The notes beneath the pieces are model-generated. The model was not told the origin of the DNA, searched no databases, and saw only the letters and a program-made list of their open reading frames with translations. A stretch of 64,000 bases of DNA from Flavobacteriales bacterium (GTDB lineage Bacteria; Bacteroidota; Bacteroidia; Flavobacteriales_F; PHOS-HE28): the NCBI GenBank assembly GCA_016721005.1, contig JADKJM010000005.1, forward strand, positions 1-64,000, read 5' to 3'. Below, in pieces: positions 7,520-17,596 of the stretch (position 1 is its first letter; every line of letters starts with the position of its first letter). Both the position numbers and the translations under genes were made by a program.

Positions 7520-10498
7520 GTGCGTACCCGCTTCCACCCGCTTCTTCTGCTCCTCGGTCCGTGTACTGCGCTCGCGCAGCAAGTGGAGGTGTCGCGCTAC
7601 GACGTGGACCAGGGTCTGCCGCAGAGCATGGTGAACCACGTGGTGCAGGACCGCGATGGCTTCATCTGGCTGGGCACCGGTGATGGTCTGGCGCGTTTCG
7701 ATGGGCAGCGCTTCGTGGTACACAAGCACGATGGCCGCGATAGCACCAGCCTCTCCAACAACCGCATCTGGGGCCTGGCGGTGGCCGATGCGAATCACTT
7801 GTGGGTGGGCACGCGATCCGGGCTGGACCGGTTGGACACGCGCACGGGGCGCTTCACGCACATGCGCATCGGCGAGCCGGATGGTTGCTGGAAGCCGCTC
7901 TTGGTGAATGCCGAGCAGGCGCTGTTCTATTCGCCGCTGCTGCGCGAGTTCCTGCGGATCGATGGTGAGGGCGCGCAACGTTGGCGATCACCGCACAACG
8001 GCTCCTACGTCATGCGGGTAGAAGATGAAGGCCGTACCGTGGTGCAATTCAACCGTTTCGATACGCTCTCCATTTCACATCCACCGGACAGGTCGTCCAC
8101 GAGCACCGTACTGGTGATGGACACGGCTTCAGAGCCAACGGCGTTGATCCGACAAGACACGGGCTGGCTGCTGCTGGGGCAGCACTTCTCCTATCGGCTT
8201 GATGCGTCACTGCGTCCGGTGCCGTTGCCTGCCGACCTGCACCAGCTGCTACAGGATCACCCGGGTAAGAAACTCATCGAACGCGCACCCGACAGCACCT
8301 TGTGGCTGGGGATATCAGGCTACGGCGTGGTCACCCTCAATGAAGCATTGGAGGTGACGATGCGCTACCCGTTGTTGCCACCGGAACAGCGCCCGCTCAA
8401 CATCACCGTGATCGCCTTCGACAGGCAAGGCAATACCTGGGTAGGAACTGACGGCAAGGGCGTGTTCACCATCGCGCCCCAACGGATCAAATTCGGGCGT
8501 GCGATGCCGGGGCAGGCGCTTTCCTGGGAACCACGCTCGTGGTTCACGCGTGGCTTCGCGCAATGGGATGAGCACCGGGTGCTGGTGAGTTTCCATCAAG
8601 GAGGACTCGCGCTGTTCGATGAGCGCACCGGTACGCTGGCCCCCATTCCTGTGGATGCGTTGCGAGCGGATACCGACCACGGCGTGCCGATGCGCGACAG
8701 GGATGGACGGCTCTGGGTGCAGGAAGGCGTGACGATCCGTTGCATCGACCCGTTGACGGAACGCGTGGTGTTCCGGTACACGGCCACCTGCGGTGATCGC
8801 ATGATGCGCCTTGCCAGTGGAGAACTGCTCCGGATCTCCACATGCCATCCGCCGGAATTGCTTGTTCACAGCGGCGGGGCGGTCCGCTTCAGCACACGAC
8901 CGAACGCTGCCGTGTTCCAAGCGATCAAGGAGCAGTTGAACATGCCACGGGTCATCGAACAGGATGGACAAGGTCGCTTCTGGATGTGCAGCGATGCGTT
9001 CCCGATCAGCATCTGGAACGATACGGAACGGATCCCCTCTCCCTTCGATCGCACCGTCGATCCGCAACAACTCATGCGTATGACCAGCCTCGTGCCCGAC
9101 GGGGAATGGATCCGGCTCACGAGCAACGATGGCCTGTTCCAACTCGACGCGAAGGACCTGCGGATCATCCACCATCACACCGTACATGATGGACTTCCGG
9201 ACCAGTTCCTCTATGGCATGCAGAAAGCCGGTGATGGCACCTGGTGGATCAGCACCAATAAAGGCCTGAGCCATTTCGACCCGGGTACGAGCACCTTCCG
9301 CAACTACACCACGGCGGATGGGTTACAGAGCAAGGAGTTCAATAGCAACGCATTCTTCCGCTCCGCGAGCGGACGGATGTACTTCGGCGGCGTGAACGGC
9401 TTCAACCATTTCGTTCCACAAGCCATTCAGGACGATAGCGACACGGCCCTGGTGCAGGTGGTCGCATTGCGAAGCGGGAACGATACGCTGGTGCTTCCCA
9501 GAACAATGGTCGAGCTTCCCTATCCGCGCAATACCATGCGCATCGAACTGGCCGTGCTCGAATTCTCCGCGCCGGAACGCAACACCTACCGATGGCGGAT
9601 GATCGGCTACCGCGATGCATGGACCACGGCCGCTGCAACCATGCCCATCGAGTTGAACAACGTGCCCGCCGGCGAGTTCATGTTGGAGGTGATCGGGATC
9701 AACGGCGATGGCGTGGAAGGACTGATGAAGACGGTGTTGGAGATCCACGTGGACCGTCCCTTCTGGGCCAACTCGTGGTTCATCGTGATCGTGGTGGTGG
9801 TCGTCTTCGGATCGATCGCGTGGTTCTGGATGATGGCTTACCGAAAACGCATGCGCACACGATTGCGCATGGCGGAGGCGGAGATGAAGGAACTGCGGAT
9901 GCGCACGCGGCTGGCCAAGGACATCCACGATGATGTGGGCAGTGGACTGGCGCGCGTGGCCGCCCTCTCGCGTTCACCGAAACGAGTGAGCGATGCGGAT
10001 GAGCGCTTCGAGAAGGTCGGCGACATCAGCACCGAACTCTTGGACAACCTGCGTGATGTGGTGTGGATGAACGACCCGCAGAACGGAAGGCTCGATCATC
10101 TGCTGGTACGCATCCGCGCGTTCGCCAACGACCTCTTCGAGAACGAAGAGGTACAACTCGTGTTCGACTTCCCGGAGCCGCTCCCTGATCGCGGCATCGG
10201 TGGTTCATTCCGAAGGAACCTCTACTTGATCGCTCGCGAGGCCTTGCACAATGCGAAGAAGTACAGCGGCGCCCAGCGCATCACCGTGGGTTGGAGGATC
10301 GATGACGAAGGCTTCGCATTCAACGTATCCGACAATGGCGGCGGCATCACCACCACTGTTCCACAAGGCGGAGGGCACGGCACGGTGAACATGCGCGAAC
10401 GTGCCGAAGAGATCCACGCCACCTATGCGCGCGAACCCGCACCGAATGGCGGTACCGAAGTGCGTGTGTTTGGTCGACCTTCGTGCCTGGATGAGTGA
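7520..10498 (+). CDS. Two-component sensor histidine kinase with periplasmic propeller (NarL/LuxR-type)
   Basis: GTG 7520 is chosen because it gives a signal sequence (RTRFHPLLLLLGPCTALAQ) and avoids the TTG at 7472 that lies inside a terminator hairpin. The 992-residue protein has a two-component-regulator propeller over most of residues 25-640 (GLPQSMVNHVVQDRDGFIWL, then GNTWVGTDGKG and similar blades), a Y_Y_Y domain (about 650-740), one membrane helix (about 748-770), a HisKA_3 dimerisation domain with IHDDVG (phospho-His near residue 803), and a HATPase_c domain with NAKKYSGA and SDNGGGI. It senses something in the periplasm and phosphorylates the regulator encoded next, whose start overlaps its stop by 8 nt. 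The ligand cannot be told from sequence. Confidence 0.9.
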   Translation: MRTRFHPLLLLLGPCTALAQQVEVSRYDVDQGLPQSMVNHVVQDRDGFIWLGTGDGLARFDGQRFVVHKHDGRDSTSLSNNRIWGLAVADANHLWVGTRSGLDRLDTRTGRFTHMRIGEPDGCWKPLLVNAEQALFYSPLLREFLRIDGEGAQRWRSPHNGSYVMRVEDEGRTVVQFNRFDTLSISHPPDRSSTSTVLVMDTASEPTALIRQDTGWLLLGQHFSYRLDASLRPVPLPADLHQLLQDHPGKKLIERAPDSTLWLGISGYGVVTLNEALEVTMRYPLLPPEQRPLNITVIAFDRQGNTWVGTDGKGVFTIAPQRIKFGRAMPGQALSWEPRSWFTRGFAQWDEHRVLVSFHQGGLALFDERTGTLAPIPVDALRADTDHGVPMRDRDGRLWVQEGVTIRCIDPLTERVVFRYTATCGDRMMRLASGELLRISTCHPPELLVHSGGAVRFSTRPNAAVFQAIKEQLNMPRVIEQDGQGRFWMCSDAFPISIWNDTERIPSPFDRTVDPQQLMRMTSLVPDGEWIRLTSNDGLFQLDAKDLRIIHHHTVHDGLPDQFLYGMQKAGDGTWWISTNKGLSHFDPGTSTFRNYTTADGLQSKEFNSNAFFRSASGRMYFGGVNGFNHFVPQAIQDDSDTALVQVVALRSGNDTLVLPRTMVELPYPRNTMRIELAVLEFSAPERNTYRWRMIGYRDAWTTAAATMPIELNNVPAGEFMLEVIGINGDGVEGLMKTVLEIHVDRPFWANSWFIVIVVVVVFGSIAWFWMMAYRKRMRTRLRMAEAEMKELRMRTRLAKDIHDDVGSGLARVAALSRSPKRVSDADERFEKVGDISTELLDNLRDVVWMNDPQNGRLDHLLVRIRAFANDLFENEEVQLVFDFPEPLPDRGIGGSFRRNLYLIAREALHNAKKYSGAQRITVGWRIDDEGFAFNVSDNGGGITTTVPQGGGHGTVNMRERAEEIHATYAREPAPNGGTEVRVFGRPSCLDE

Positions 10499-11129
10499 GG
10501 TGAAGAAGATCCGTGTGGCGATCGTGGAGGACGATGGCGTGCTGCGCGAAGCGTTCACGGATGCCCTGGCTGCGGATGATGCGTTGGAGACCTGCGGTGC
10601 CTTCGCCAACGCGGAGGACTTCATCGCCCAACTGCACACGATCGTACCCGATGCCGTGATCATGGACTTGAATCTGCCGGGCATGAACGGGATCGAGTGT
10701 ACCCGAGTGATCAAGGAGAAGCACCCACGAACGCATGTGTTGGTGTGTACCGTGCAGGACGATGATGACAGCCTCTTCAACGCGCTCTGTGCCGGTGCCA
10801 CGGGGTATTTGCTCAAGGATGCGCGACCCGCGCAAGTGGTGGATGCCGTGAAGGCCGTCCTCGCCGGTGGGTCGCCGATGAGCCCCGGCATCGCGCGGCG
10901 CGTGCTGGCCAGCTTCAGCGCACCGCGCAAGCAACCCAAGGAATTCGAACTGCTCACCGAGCGCGAGCGCCAGGTGCTGGACCAACTGGCCAGCGGGTAC
11001 CGCTACAAGGAGATCGCGGATCGCTTGCAGATGAGCATCGACACCGTGCGCACCCACGTGCGCAACCTCTACGACAAACTCCACGTGAGCTCGCGCACCG
11101 ATGCGCTGAACAAGCTCTACCCGCGCTAG
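10491..11129 (+). CDS. NarL/FixJ-family response regulator
   Basis: ATG 10491 overlaps the kinase stop by 8 nt (ATGAGTGA), so the pair is translationally coupled. The 212-residue protein has a receiver domain with acidic pocket (IVEDD), phospho-acceptor Asp59 (MDLNLPG), Thr87 (VCTVQ) and Lys109 (YLLKD). A LuxR-type helix-turn-helix follows (LTERERQVLDQLASGY ... SIDTVRTHVRNLYDKL). It binds DNA as a phospho-dimer and controls target promoters that I cannot identify; neighbouring T9SS cargo or the propeller gene downstream are plausible targets by position only. Longer upstream starts run inside the kinase gene and are rejected. Confidence 0.92.
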   Translation: MSEVKKIRVAIVEDDGVLREAFTDALAADDALETCGAFANAEDFIAQLHTIVPDAVIMDLNLPGMNGIECTRVIKEKHPRTHVLVCTVQDDDDSLFNALCAGATGYLLKDARPAQVVDAVKAVLAGGSPMSPGIARRVLASFSAPRKQPKEFELLTERERQVLDQLASGYRYKEIADRLQMSIDTVRTHVRNLYDKLHVSSRTDALNKLYPR

Positions 11130-11164
11130 TCAAGGCCTCCAGAGGAGGTCGCATGAAAGTGGTA

Positions 11165-11195
11165 TTGTGTCGCTCTACCCTTCGGGGAACCTTTG
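11165..11195 (+). promoter_or_regulatory. Candidate promoter TTG-N20-AACCTTTG
   Basis: TTG at 11165-11167 and AACCTTTG at 11188-11195 are 20 nt apart, compatible with the Bacteroidota -33/-7 arrangement. The -7 element lies 21 nt before ATG 11217. Confidence 0.5.
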
Positions 11196-11216
11196 GCCGC
11201 ACACAACCATTCCACC

Positions 11217-12803
11217 ATGCGCCGATCCATCATATTGCTCGCCCTGCTCCCCACCCTCCTCTTCGCCCAAAAGGAATTCCCGAAGGTGTGGGAGGCCAAA
11301 TTCTCCGTGGAAGCCAAGTGGAAGATCCGTACTCCGGACAACGCCTACGTGATCGGTGGTAACATGGCCGAGATCGAGATGCTCGACGGCGCCACGGGGA
11401 AGTCGTTGTGGGTGTACAACTTCAAGGAGAAGAACGGTGTGACCAAGTGCGAGGACTGGATCACACAGCACGAGTCCGAGACCATTGAGGTGACCATCAG
11501 GAAGAAAGGCAAGGACTCCCCCATCGAGATGTTCCACTTGGACTACCGCACCGGCGAAGTGGTGGGTGAAAGCACCTTGACCGCCCGGGAGACCGCCCAT
11601 AAGCAAGCCCGCGTGAAGACCCCACGGGTGAAGGGTATGCGCAAGCGCATGAGCGGGAGCAGCTGCTACGACGAGGCCACCAACACCACGATCGACCTGG
11701 GTTACGACCGGAAGAACTTGATGAGCGCTGGCAAGGGTTCCGACCTGAACATCACGGTCGATGCTTCTGGCGCGAACTCCTGGTCCACCAGCTTCACCGG
11801 CCGGGTGGTGCGCCACCTGTGCAGCAACATGCTCCCTGCGGACGATGGTGAAGTGATCCTGAAGGTGAGCTCCGGCTTCGGCAAAGTGTTCGTGGTGTAT
11901 GAAGGAATCACCTGCATCGACATCGCCACAGGCAAGATCCTCTGGAACTCCACCTTCGACAATGTGGAGATCAGTTCGGGATTGCGTGTCACACAGGAGA
12001 TCGGTCGCAGCGCCATGCCACTGCCCGCAGCGGATGGGGTCTACATCTGCGACTTCTCAAAAGGTGAACGCACGATCAAGAAACTGGACCTGAACACCGG
12101 TGCCGTAGTGTGGCAGGCCGACAAGCTCTCCAAGAACGACATCGTAAGTGAATTGCTCGTGGACGGCGGCAATCTCATCGCCCACTTCGGTGGTCTTATC
12201 CGGGTCGAGCGGTACATACCCGGTTCGAACGGAACCGCCGATACCTACAAGGTGGAGTACTCCTTCGAAGGATCCACTTCCGTCCGCGCCTACTCCGCAG
12301 CAACGGGCAAACCCGCTTGGAACACCGAGGACATGGACCTTCCGGACAACTTCAAGAAGAGCGAGTGCAGCATGATGAGCGTCACCGGTCAAGTGCTCGC
12401 ATGCGGGGAGAAGAACCTCTACGTGTTCGAGGCCGCCACCGGCAAATTGCTGAAGCAGGCGGAGTACAATGCCAAAGTGCTCGGCAAGGCCAAGTCGCTC
12501 TATCCGTTCGATGGCAACTACATGATCGAAGGCGAGAAGGGCATCGGCTGCATGAAGCCCGATGGCACCATGATCTACGCCACGAACACAGGTAAATGCC
12601 TGATGACCGAAATGCGCGGTGATGCCTTCATCGTTTGGACCGGCAAGGACCTGGATGATCGCAAGGAATTCCTTCGGTTCGACCCCTTGACCGGCGCGAT
12701 CACAGGCACGATGGAGGACTGCCCACACCCCTACTTCAATAACACCGGAGATCTCTTCCTGCGCTTCGATGGACAGAAGGTGATGCAGTACCGCACCAAT
12801 TGA
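11217..12803 (+). CDS. Exported PQQ-like beta-propeller protein
   Basis: ATG 11217 gives a signal peptide (RRSIILLALLPTLLFAQ). The 528-residue protein carries repeated blade motifs of the PQQ/quinoprotein-like propeller fold: MLDGATGKSLWVYNF, IDIATGKILWNSTF, LDLNTGAVVWQADK, YSAATGKPAWNTED and VFEAATGKLLKQAEY. No dehydrogenase partner or cofactor-binding residues are obvious, so it is more likely a binding or scaffold propeller than an enzyme. It lacks a T9SS tail, so it is predicted to be periplasmic. The following gene begins at its stop codon, suggesting co-expression. Confidence 0.75.
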   Translation: MRRSIILLALLPTLLFAQKEFPKVWEAKFSVEAKWKIRTPDNAYVIGGNMAEIEMLDGATGKSLWVYNFKEKNGVTKCEDWITQHESETIEVTIRKKGKDSPIEMFHLDYRTGEVVGESTLTARETAHKQARVKTPRVKGMRKRMSGSSCYDEATNTTIDLGYDRKNLMSAGKGSDLNITVDASGANSWSTSFTGRVVRHLCSNMLPADDGEVILKVSSGFGKVFVVYEGITCIDIATGKILWNSTFDNVEISSGLRVTQEIGRSAMPLPAADGVYICDFSKGERTIKKLDLNTGAVVWQADKLSKNDIVSELLVDGGNLIAHFGGLIRVERYIPGSNGTADTYKVEYSFEGSTSVRAYSAATGKPAWNTEDMDLPDNFKKSECSMMSVTGQVLACGEKNLYVFEAATGKLLKQAEYNAKVLGKAKSLYPFDGNYMIEGEKGIGCMKPDGTMIYATNTGKCLMTEMRGDAFIVWTGKDLDDRKEFLRFDPLTGAITGTMEDCPHPYFNNTGDLFLRFDGQKVMQYRTN

Positions 12804-12805
12804 TC

Positions 12806-13561
12806 GTGCTCCGCTGTGCCCTGTTCGTAGTACTTGGATCCGCGCGCATCGTGGCTCTTGCGCAGACGCAGACCGCGACGGTGTACGATGCTTCGAAATA
12901 CATCCTCGTGGATGCGCGCCTCCTGCGCGGCTCGGTCGGCTACACCACCTTCGGGATCAGCAACGTGGATACGCTCCCCGATCGGTTGGGGCAAGGCGTG
13001 GACCTGCGGATCGAAGCGCGCTTGATCTCCGGCTTCAAGGACAACACCGAAGGATTTGTGATCGCCGATGCGTTCTTCCTGGACCTCACGTTGGGCCGCC
13101 TTTCCAGCGAACCACTGACCTACTACAATGATCCGGAAAGTCGCTTCTGCACGGTGATGACAACCGGCTACAGCTTCCTTGCCGGTTACAGCACCGAACG
13201 CTTCGGCATCCTTGGCGGCAAGGAGATCCTCGCGACCGTGGCCATGGTGGGCGGCACCGATCTGCCCGGTCCTTCCCTGCTCACCACCACTGCGCCGTGG
13301 ATGGCGCGGCTGGAATTCCGGCCTGCGTTCTCGGAGGAGTTCCGCATCATGCTGACCGGCTGGGACAACTTCAACGATGCCAAGCGCACCAACGGATTCC
13401 GCGTGGACATACCCATCCTGCCGAAGAAGCGCTTCTTCCTCACCTACACCTTCACCCATGCCACGGACCAGGTGAGCTACGCCACATTCGATAACGACCA
13501 ATACGCACCGGGCACTTTTTCGCAACACATGATCGGACTGCGCTTCGGGCCGATCTACTGA
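12806..13561 (+). CDS. Exported protein of unknown function
   Basis: GTG 12806, 2 nt after the previous stop, gives a hydrophobic signal (LRCALFVVLGSARIVALAQ); a TTG at 12800 overlapping the previous stop is the alternative. The mature part (about 230 residues) is rich in beta-type segments, with alternating hydrophobic residues and terminal aromatics (PKKRFFLTYTFTHATDQV, HMIGLRFGPIY). The C-terminal aromatic ending is reminiscent of small outer-membrane beta proteins, but I recognise no family. It shares a transcription unit with the propeller protein upstream. Confidence 0.6.
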   Translation: MLRCALFVVLGSARIVALAQTQTATVYDASKYILVDARLLRGSVGYTTFGISNVDTLPDRLGQGVDLRIEARLISGFKDNTEGFVIADAFFLDLTLGRLSSEPLTYYNDPESRFCTVMTTGYSFLAGYSTERFGILGGKEILATVAMVGGTDLPGPSLLTTTAPWMARLEFRPAFSEEFRIMLTGWDNFNDAKRTNGFRVDIPILPKKRFFLTYTFTHATDQVSYATFDNDQYAPGTFSQHMIGLRFGPIY

Positions 13562-13684
13562 ACTCAAGCACGAGCAACCCGTGCGCTGGAACATCCACCA
13601 CATGGTCAATCTCCGGATAGCGATCGATGCTAGCACCCAATGCACGTCACCACCAACCCACCGCAAACCGATCCCATGTACGCC

Positions 13685-16600
13685 ATGAATACCCGACGAC
13701 CCCTCCTCATAAAGTTCATCTGTTCGATGATGATGCTGGTGATCATCGCCACTGCATTCCCCGGCATCGGTCTGGCGCAGGCCGGTGCGATCGACCCCTC
13801 GTTCAACCCGATCGACATCGGAAACAATAACGGCGATGGTGCGCAGAACACGACCTGTGCCGTGTTGCAACCGGATGGAAAAGTGGTGATCGCCGGTCTG
13901 TTCAATCAGTACAACGGAATGGATCGTGCGCGCATCGCCCGCACGCTTCCCGATGGAACCATCGACCTGTCCTTCGATCCCGGTACAGGGTTCAACTCCA
14001 ACGTGAACAAAGTGATCCTACAGTCGGATGGCAAGATCATCGCTGTTGGGGATTTCACCAGCTTCAATGGAACACCATGTGGTCGCATCGCACGTTTGAA
14101 CACCAACGGCACCTTGGACCCGTCCTTCAGTACGGGAACCGGATTCGCCTACACCGTGTATGACGTGGCCTTGCAGACCGATGGTCGGATCATTGCGGTC
14201 GGCAACTTCTGGGATTTCAACGGGGTCGCCAGGAAGAACATCGCCCGATTGAATACCGACGGCACGCTCGATCCCTCCTTGGCTCCCGGAACGGGGTTCA
14301 ACTATTACGTGAACGCCGTAGCGATCCAGGCGGATGGAAAGATCATTGCTGCGGGCGACTTCGGATCCTTCAACGGAACACCACTGAACCGTATCGCACG
14401 GTTGAACGCGGATGGCACATTGGATGGGAGCTTCTCCATCGGAACCGGGTTCAATGCCAGCGTGTATGGCCTGACCATCCAACCCGACGGATCGGTACTG
14501 GTGGGAGGTGGTTTCACCGTCTACAACGGAACCACACGCAACGGGATCGCACGTCTCTCGACCAATGGAGTGCTGGACGGGTCGTTCAACCCCGGCACGG
14601 GTGTGAACGGTGCGGTGTACAAGATGGTGTTGAGGCCTGATGGCCGGGTATTGATCGGTGGTGGGTACACCATCTACAACGGAACACCGCGTTCCTCCAT
14701 TGCACAGATCCTTGCCAACGCAACGCTGGATCCGTCCTTCGATCCGGGGATCGGAACGAACTCCGGCGTCGGTTATATGTTGCTGCAACCAGATGGGCGC
14801 GCTGTGATCGGAGACATCAACACCGAGTACGACGGCCACCCTATGCGCGGGCCATGCCGCATCCTTGCCAATGGGAATTTCGATCCCTCGTACAACAGCG
14901 GCACCGGTGCCAATGGCACCGTGAAAGCCATGGCCCGACAAGTCGATGGCAGGATCCTGATCGGTGGCCAGTTCACCAAGTGGAACGGCACCGTGCGCAG
15001 GCGTTTGGCCCGATTGAACGCGGATGGCACACTGGATCCCTCCTTCGGCGCCATGAACGGGTTGTCCTCATCCAACGATGAGGTCGGCGCCATCGCCGTT
15101 CTCCCGAGCGGCCGCATCCTCGTGGCCGGGCAATTCAATGCATACGACGGCACCAGCGTGGGTGGGATCGTGCGGTTGATGCCCGATGGCACGCTGGATC
15201 CGACCTTTAACCCCGGTGGCACCGGATTCGATAGCTACGACGTGCGGTGCTTCGCACTTCAACCCGATGGCAGGATCCTGGTGGGCGGGTACTTCTTCAA
15301 CTACAATGGATCCAACGCGCCGCGTATCGTTCGTTTGAACGCCGACGGCAGCTATGACCCCACCTTCCTGCCGGGCACCGGACCCAACGGACACGTTATC
15401 GCGATGGTGCTGCAACCCGACGGGCGCATCATTGCGGGCGGCTGCTTCAATACGGTGAACGCGATACCGAGCAATTTCATCTGTCGCTTGAACGCGGACG
15501 GAAGTCTGGATCCCTCCTTCGTGGTAGGTAGCGGTTTCAACAGTTGCGTGTACGCATTGGATCCTGTGGGCAATGGCCAGGTGATCGCTGGTGGTTTCTT
15601 TGACACTTACAATGGAAGCGCTTGCCCGAGGATCGCTCGTTTGAACGCGAACGGCACGAACGACATCACCTATAACGTGGGTTCCGGATTCACCGGCGGC
15701 GCGGTGAACGCTCTGTTGAAACAGAGCGATGGCAAGCTCTTCGCTGCGGGGAATTTCACCGCCTTCAATGGCATTCCGCAGGCACGCCTCGCGCGCTTGC
15801 GAACGGATGGCATCTTGGACACGGAGTTCGATCCCGGAACAGGTTTCCCTACCCAAGCTGTGAACGCGTTGGCTTTGCAACCGGACTACAAACTGCTGGC
15901 GGCAGGTTCGTTCACGAGCTACAACGGCACCGGCCGCAATAGGGTCGCGCGCATATTCACTGGAATCCCTTGCACGCAAACCGTCACCATTGAAATGGGT
16001 ACCGACGGCGGTGGCCTGCGCTGGGCCTTCCATGATGCGGGGACCGCTGCGGTGGTCGCCAGTTCACCGGGTTATCCTGCCTATGAATACCCAACTGCCA
16101 GCCCGGACTACGCAGAGACCACGTGTTTGCCCGATGGTGAATTCTACTTCGTCTTCGAGGATGAGGACTGCGACGGCATCGTGAACGGTGGTTACATCGT
16201 GCGCGTGGGCGGTAAGCGCGTGATCGACAACCGGAATAACCTCAACAACGGCTGCCCGAGTGCGATCGCAGGGAACACCGGTGTGAATGTTCCTGTAGGC
16301 AACGATCGCCTGATCTCCCAAAGCTGCGACCGCATGGAACTGCGGCGCGGGGTGAACGCTTCCTGCTCCGATAGGCTCACCGCGGATAATACCCCCAACG
16401 GCACCAGCGGTAACGTGTACCAGTTCTGGATCTACGAACCCAACGGCGGGTTGAGCATCCGCTACCCGGCCAATGGCCCGGGATCCAACCAGGTGAGCAT
16501 GGCCGCGTTGCCTTCTTTGGCGGAAGGAACCATGTACAACGTGCGCGTGCGCACCCGCATCGCTCCGGGCCAATGGCGTGCCTGGGGCAGCGCCTGTCGT

Positions 16601-17356
16601 ATGCGGATCGATAACACCCTGGGCCAATGCGGCGCGGCTGCGTTGGTGGATGACCTGAGCAATGCCAACCACAGCTGCGGCAAGAGCATTACGCTGCCAG
16701 CGGGCAATAGCTCCGGCGCGGCCAACCGCGTGGTGTGCATGCCGGTGACGCGCTACAACAACAACTGCGTGAATGTGCAGGCGAACAAATACCAGTTCCG
16801 CTTCCGCATCCCGGCGGAGAACGTGGTGATCGTGCGCAACAGCAACACCAACTTCACGCACATGCATACGAGCGATGGTTTCGCGGAGTGCAAGACCTAT
16901 GAGGTGGAGGTGCGCGCGAGCTTCAACAGCGGCTCTACGTGGTGTCGCGGTGGTGTGGATCCGGTGGATGACCTCACGCCGTGGGGCAAGGTGTGCGAAG
17001 TGTACACCGGTGGTTGCGATGAGGAGTTCGTAGGTAACCATCACATGCTCGGAGCCGGTCAGTCCGAACAAAGTGAAGGGCTGAAGATCTATCCCAACCC
17101 GAACCGCGGCGACCAACTCTTCCTGAGCGTCGATGCGATCGCAGAAGGCGTGAATACGGTGAGCGTGGACATCTATGACACCTTCGGCAAACACGTGAGC
17201 GCGCGTACGATCGCGGTACAGTCCCTCGGCTCCGGCTCGGGAGGCTTCATCAACACGGTGCTTGAATTGAATGGCGAACTGGCCACGGGTCTGTACATGG
17301 TACACATCACTGCAGGGGATGCGGTGTACACCGAGCGGTTGGTGATCCAGCCGTAA
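13685..17356 (+). CDS. Very large delta-60 repeat protein with T9SS sorting domain
   Basis: ATG 13685 is preferred over ATG 13640 and 13676 because it begins a standard signal peptide (long hydrophobic run ending GIGLAQ). The 1,223-residue product has about 13 delta-60 repeats (about residues 30-760), each with a core like RLNADGTLDPSFxxGTGF and LQPDGKIIxxGxF. Then comes a Cys-containing domain (CLPDGEFYFVFEDEDCDG), the ~270-residue region starting RLISQSCDRMELRRGV that is shared with the protein at 4541-7435, and a T9SS tail from YPNPNRGDQ. It is predicted to be a cell-surface or secreted protein of unknown binding function. A strong terminator follows within 7 nt. Confidence 0.85.
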   Translation: MNTRRPLLIKFICSMMMLVIIATAFPGIGLAQAGAIDPSFNPIDIGNNNGDGAQNTTCAVLQPDGKVVIAGLFNQYNGMDRARIARTLPDGTIDLSFDPGTGFNSNVNKVILQSDGKIIAVGDFTSFNGTPCGRIARLNTNGTLDPSFSTGTGFAYTVYDVALQTDGRIIAVGNFWDFNGVARKNIARLNTDGTLDPSLAPGTGFNYYVNAVAIQADGKIIAAGDFGSFNGTPLNRIARLNADGTLDGSFSIGTGFNASVYGLTIQPDGSVLVGGGFTVYNGTTRNGIARLSTNGVLDGSFNPGTGVNGAVYKMVLRPDGRVLIGGGYTIYNGTPRSSIAQILANATLDPSFDPGIGTNSGVGYMLLQPDGRAVIGDINTEYDGHPMRGPCRILANGNFDPSYNSGTGANGTVKAMARQVDGRILIGGQFTKWNGTVRRRLARLNADGTLDPSFGAMNGLSSSNDEVGAIAVLPSGRILVAGQFNAYDGTSVGGIVRLMPDGTLDPTFNPGGTGFDSYDVRCFALQPDGRILVGGYFFNYNGSNAPRIVRLNADGSYDPTFLPGTGPNGHVIAMVLQPDGRIIAGGCFNTVNAIPSNFICRLNADGSLDPSFVVGSGFNSCVYALDPVGNGQVIAGGFFDTYNGSACPRIARLNANGTNDITYNVGSGFTGGAVNALLKQSDGKLFAAGNFTAFNGIPQARLARLRTDGILDTEFDPGTGFPTQAVNALALQPDYKLLAAGSFTSYNGTGRNRVARIFTGIPCTQTVTIEMGTDGGGLRWAFHDAGTAAVVASSPGYPAYEYPTASPDYAETTCLPDGEFYFVFEDEDCDGIVNGGYIVRVGGKRVIDNRNNLNNGCPSAIAGNTGVNVPVGNDRLISQSCDRMELRRGVNASCSDRLTADNTPNGTSGNVYQFWIYEPNGGLSIRYPANGPGSNQVSMAALPSLAEGTMYNVRVRTRIAPGQWRAWGSACRMRIDNTLGQCGAAALVDDLSNANHSCGKSITLPAGNSSGAANRVVCMPVTRYNNNCVNVQANKYQFRFRIPAENVVIVRNSNTNFTHMHTSDGFAECKTYEVEVRASFNSGSTWCRGGVDPVDDLTPWGKVCEVYTGGCDEEFVGNHHMLGAGQSEQSEGLKIYPNPNRGDQLFLSVDAIAEGVNTVSVDIYDTFGKHVSARTIAVQSLGSGSGGFINTVLELNGELATGLYMVHITAGDAVYTERLVIQP

Positions 17357-17362
17357 CGAACA

Positions 17363-17397
17363 CGAAAGAACCCCGGCGGATCGCCGGGGTTCTTTCG
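17363..17397 (+). terminator. Rho-independent terminator
   Basis: A perfect 16-bp stem (CGAAAGAACCCCGGCG paired with CGCCGGGGTTCTTTCG) with a GAT loop starts 6 nt after the delta-60 gene stop; the tail is TTC. Confidence 0.92.
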
Positions 17398-17547
17398 TTC
17401 TGCGCGATCACTGAAAAGAATGTTCCGATCGCGGGAGTTATCACTTCGGATCGCCACCGCGCACCAAAACGTGCGTGCGACTTCCGGTGTGACGTCCGTT
17501 GGGGGCGACGGTCCACCAACAAGGGAGTAACACGGGATCCTGACATG

Positions 17548-17576
17548 TTGAAGCCCGGCTGTTCGCCGGGCTTCAA
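17548..17576 (-). terminator. Hairpin terminator of the small basic protein gene
   Basis: A perfect 12-bp stem (TTGAAGCCCGGC / GCCGGGCTTCAA) with a 5-nt loop lies 20 nt past the stop of the - strand gene ending at 17597. No strong T tract on either side; it might act in both directions. Confidence 0.65.
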
Positions 17577-17596
17577 CCGTGGGAATGCCCGCTCGG

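Noticed and set aside
4802..7978. Several long - strand frames (4802-5605, 5699-6841, 6887-7978)
   Set aside because: Antisense to a clearly coding T9SS gene and the kinase; no recognisable motifs.
16064..17305. 413-codon - strand frame
   Set aside because: Mirror of the large delta-60 gene in GC-rich sequence; rich in His/Arg/Val as expected for antisense frames.
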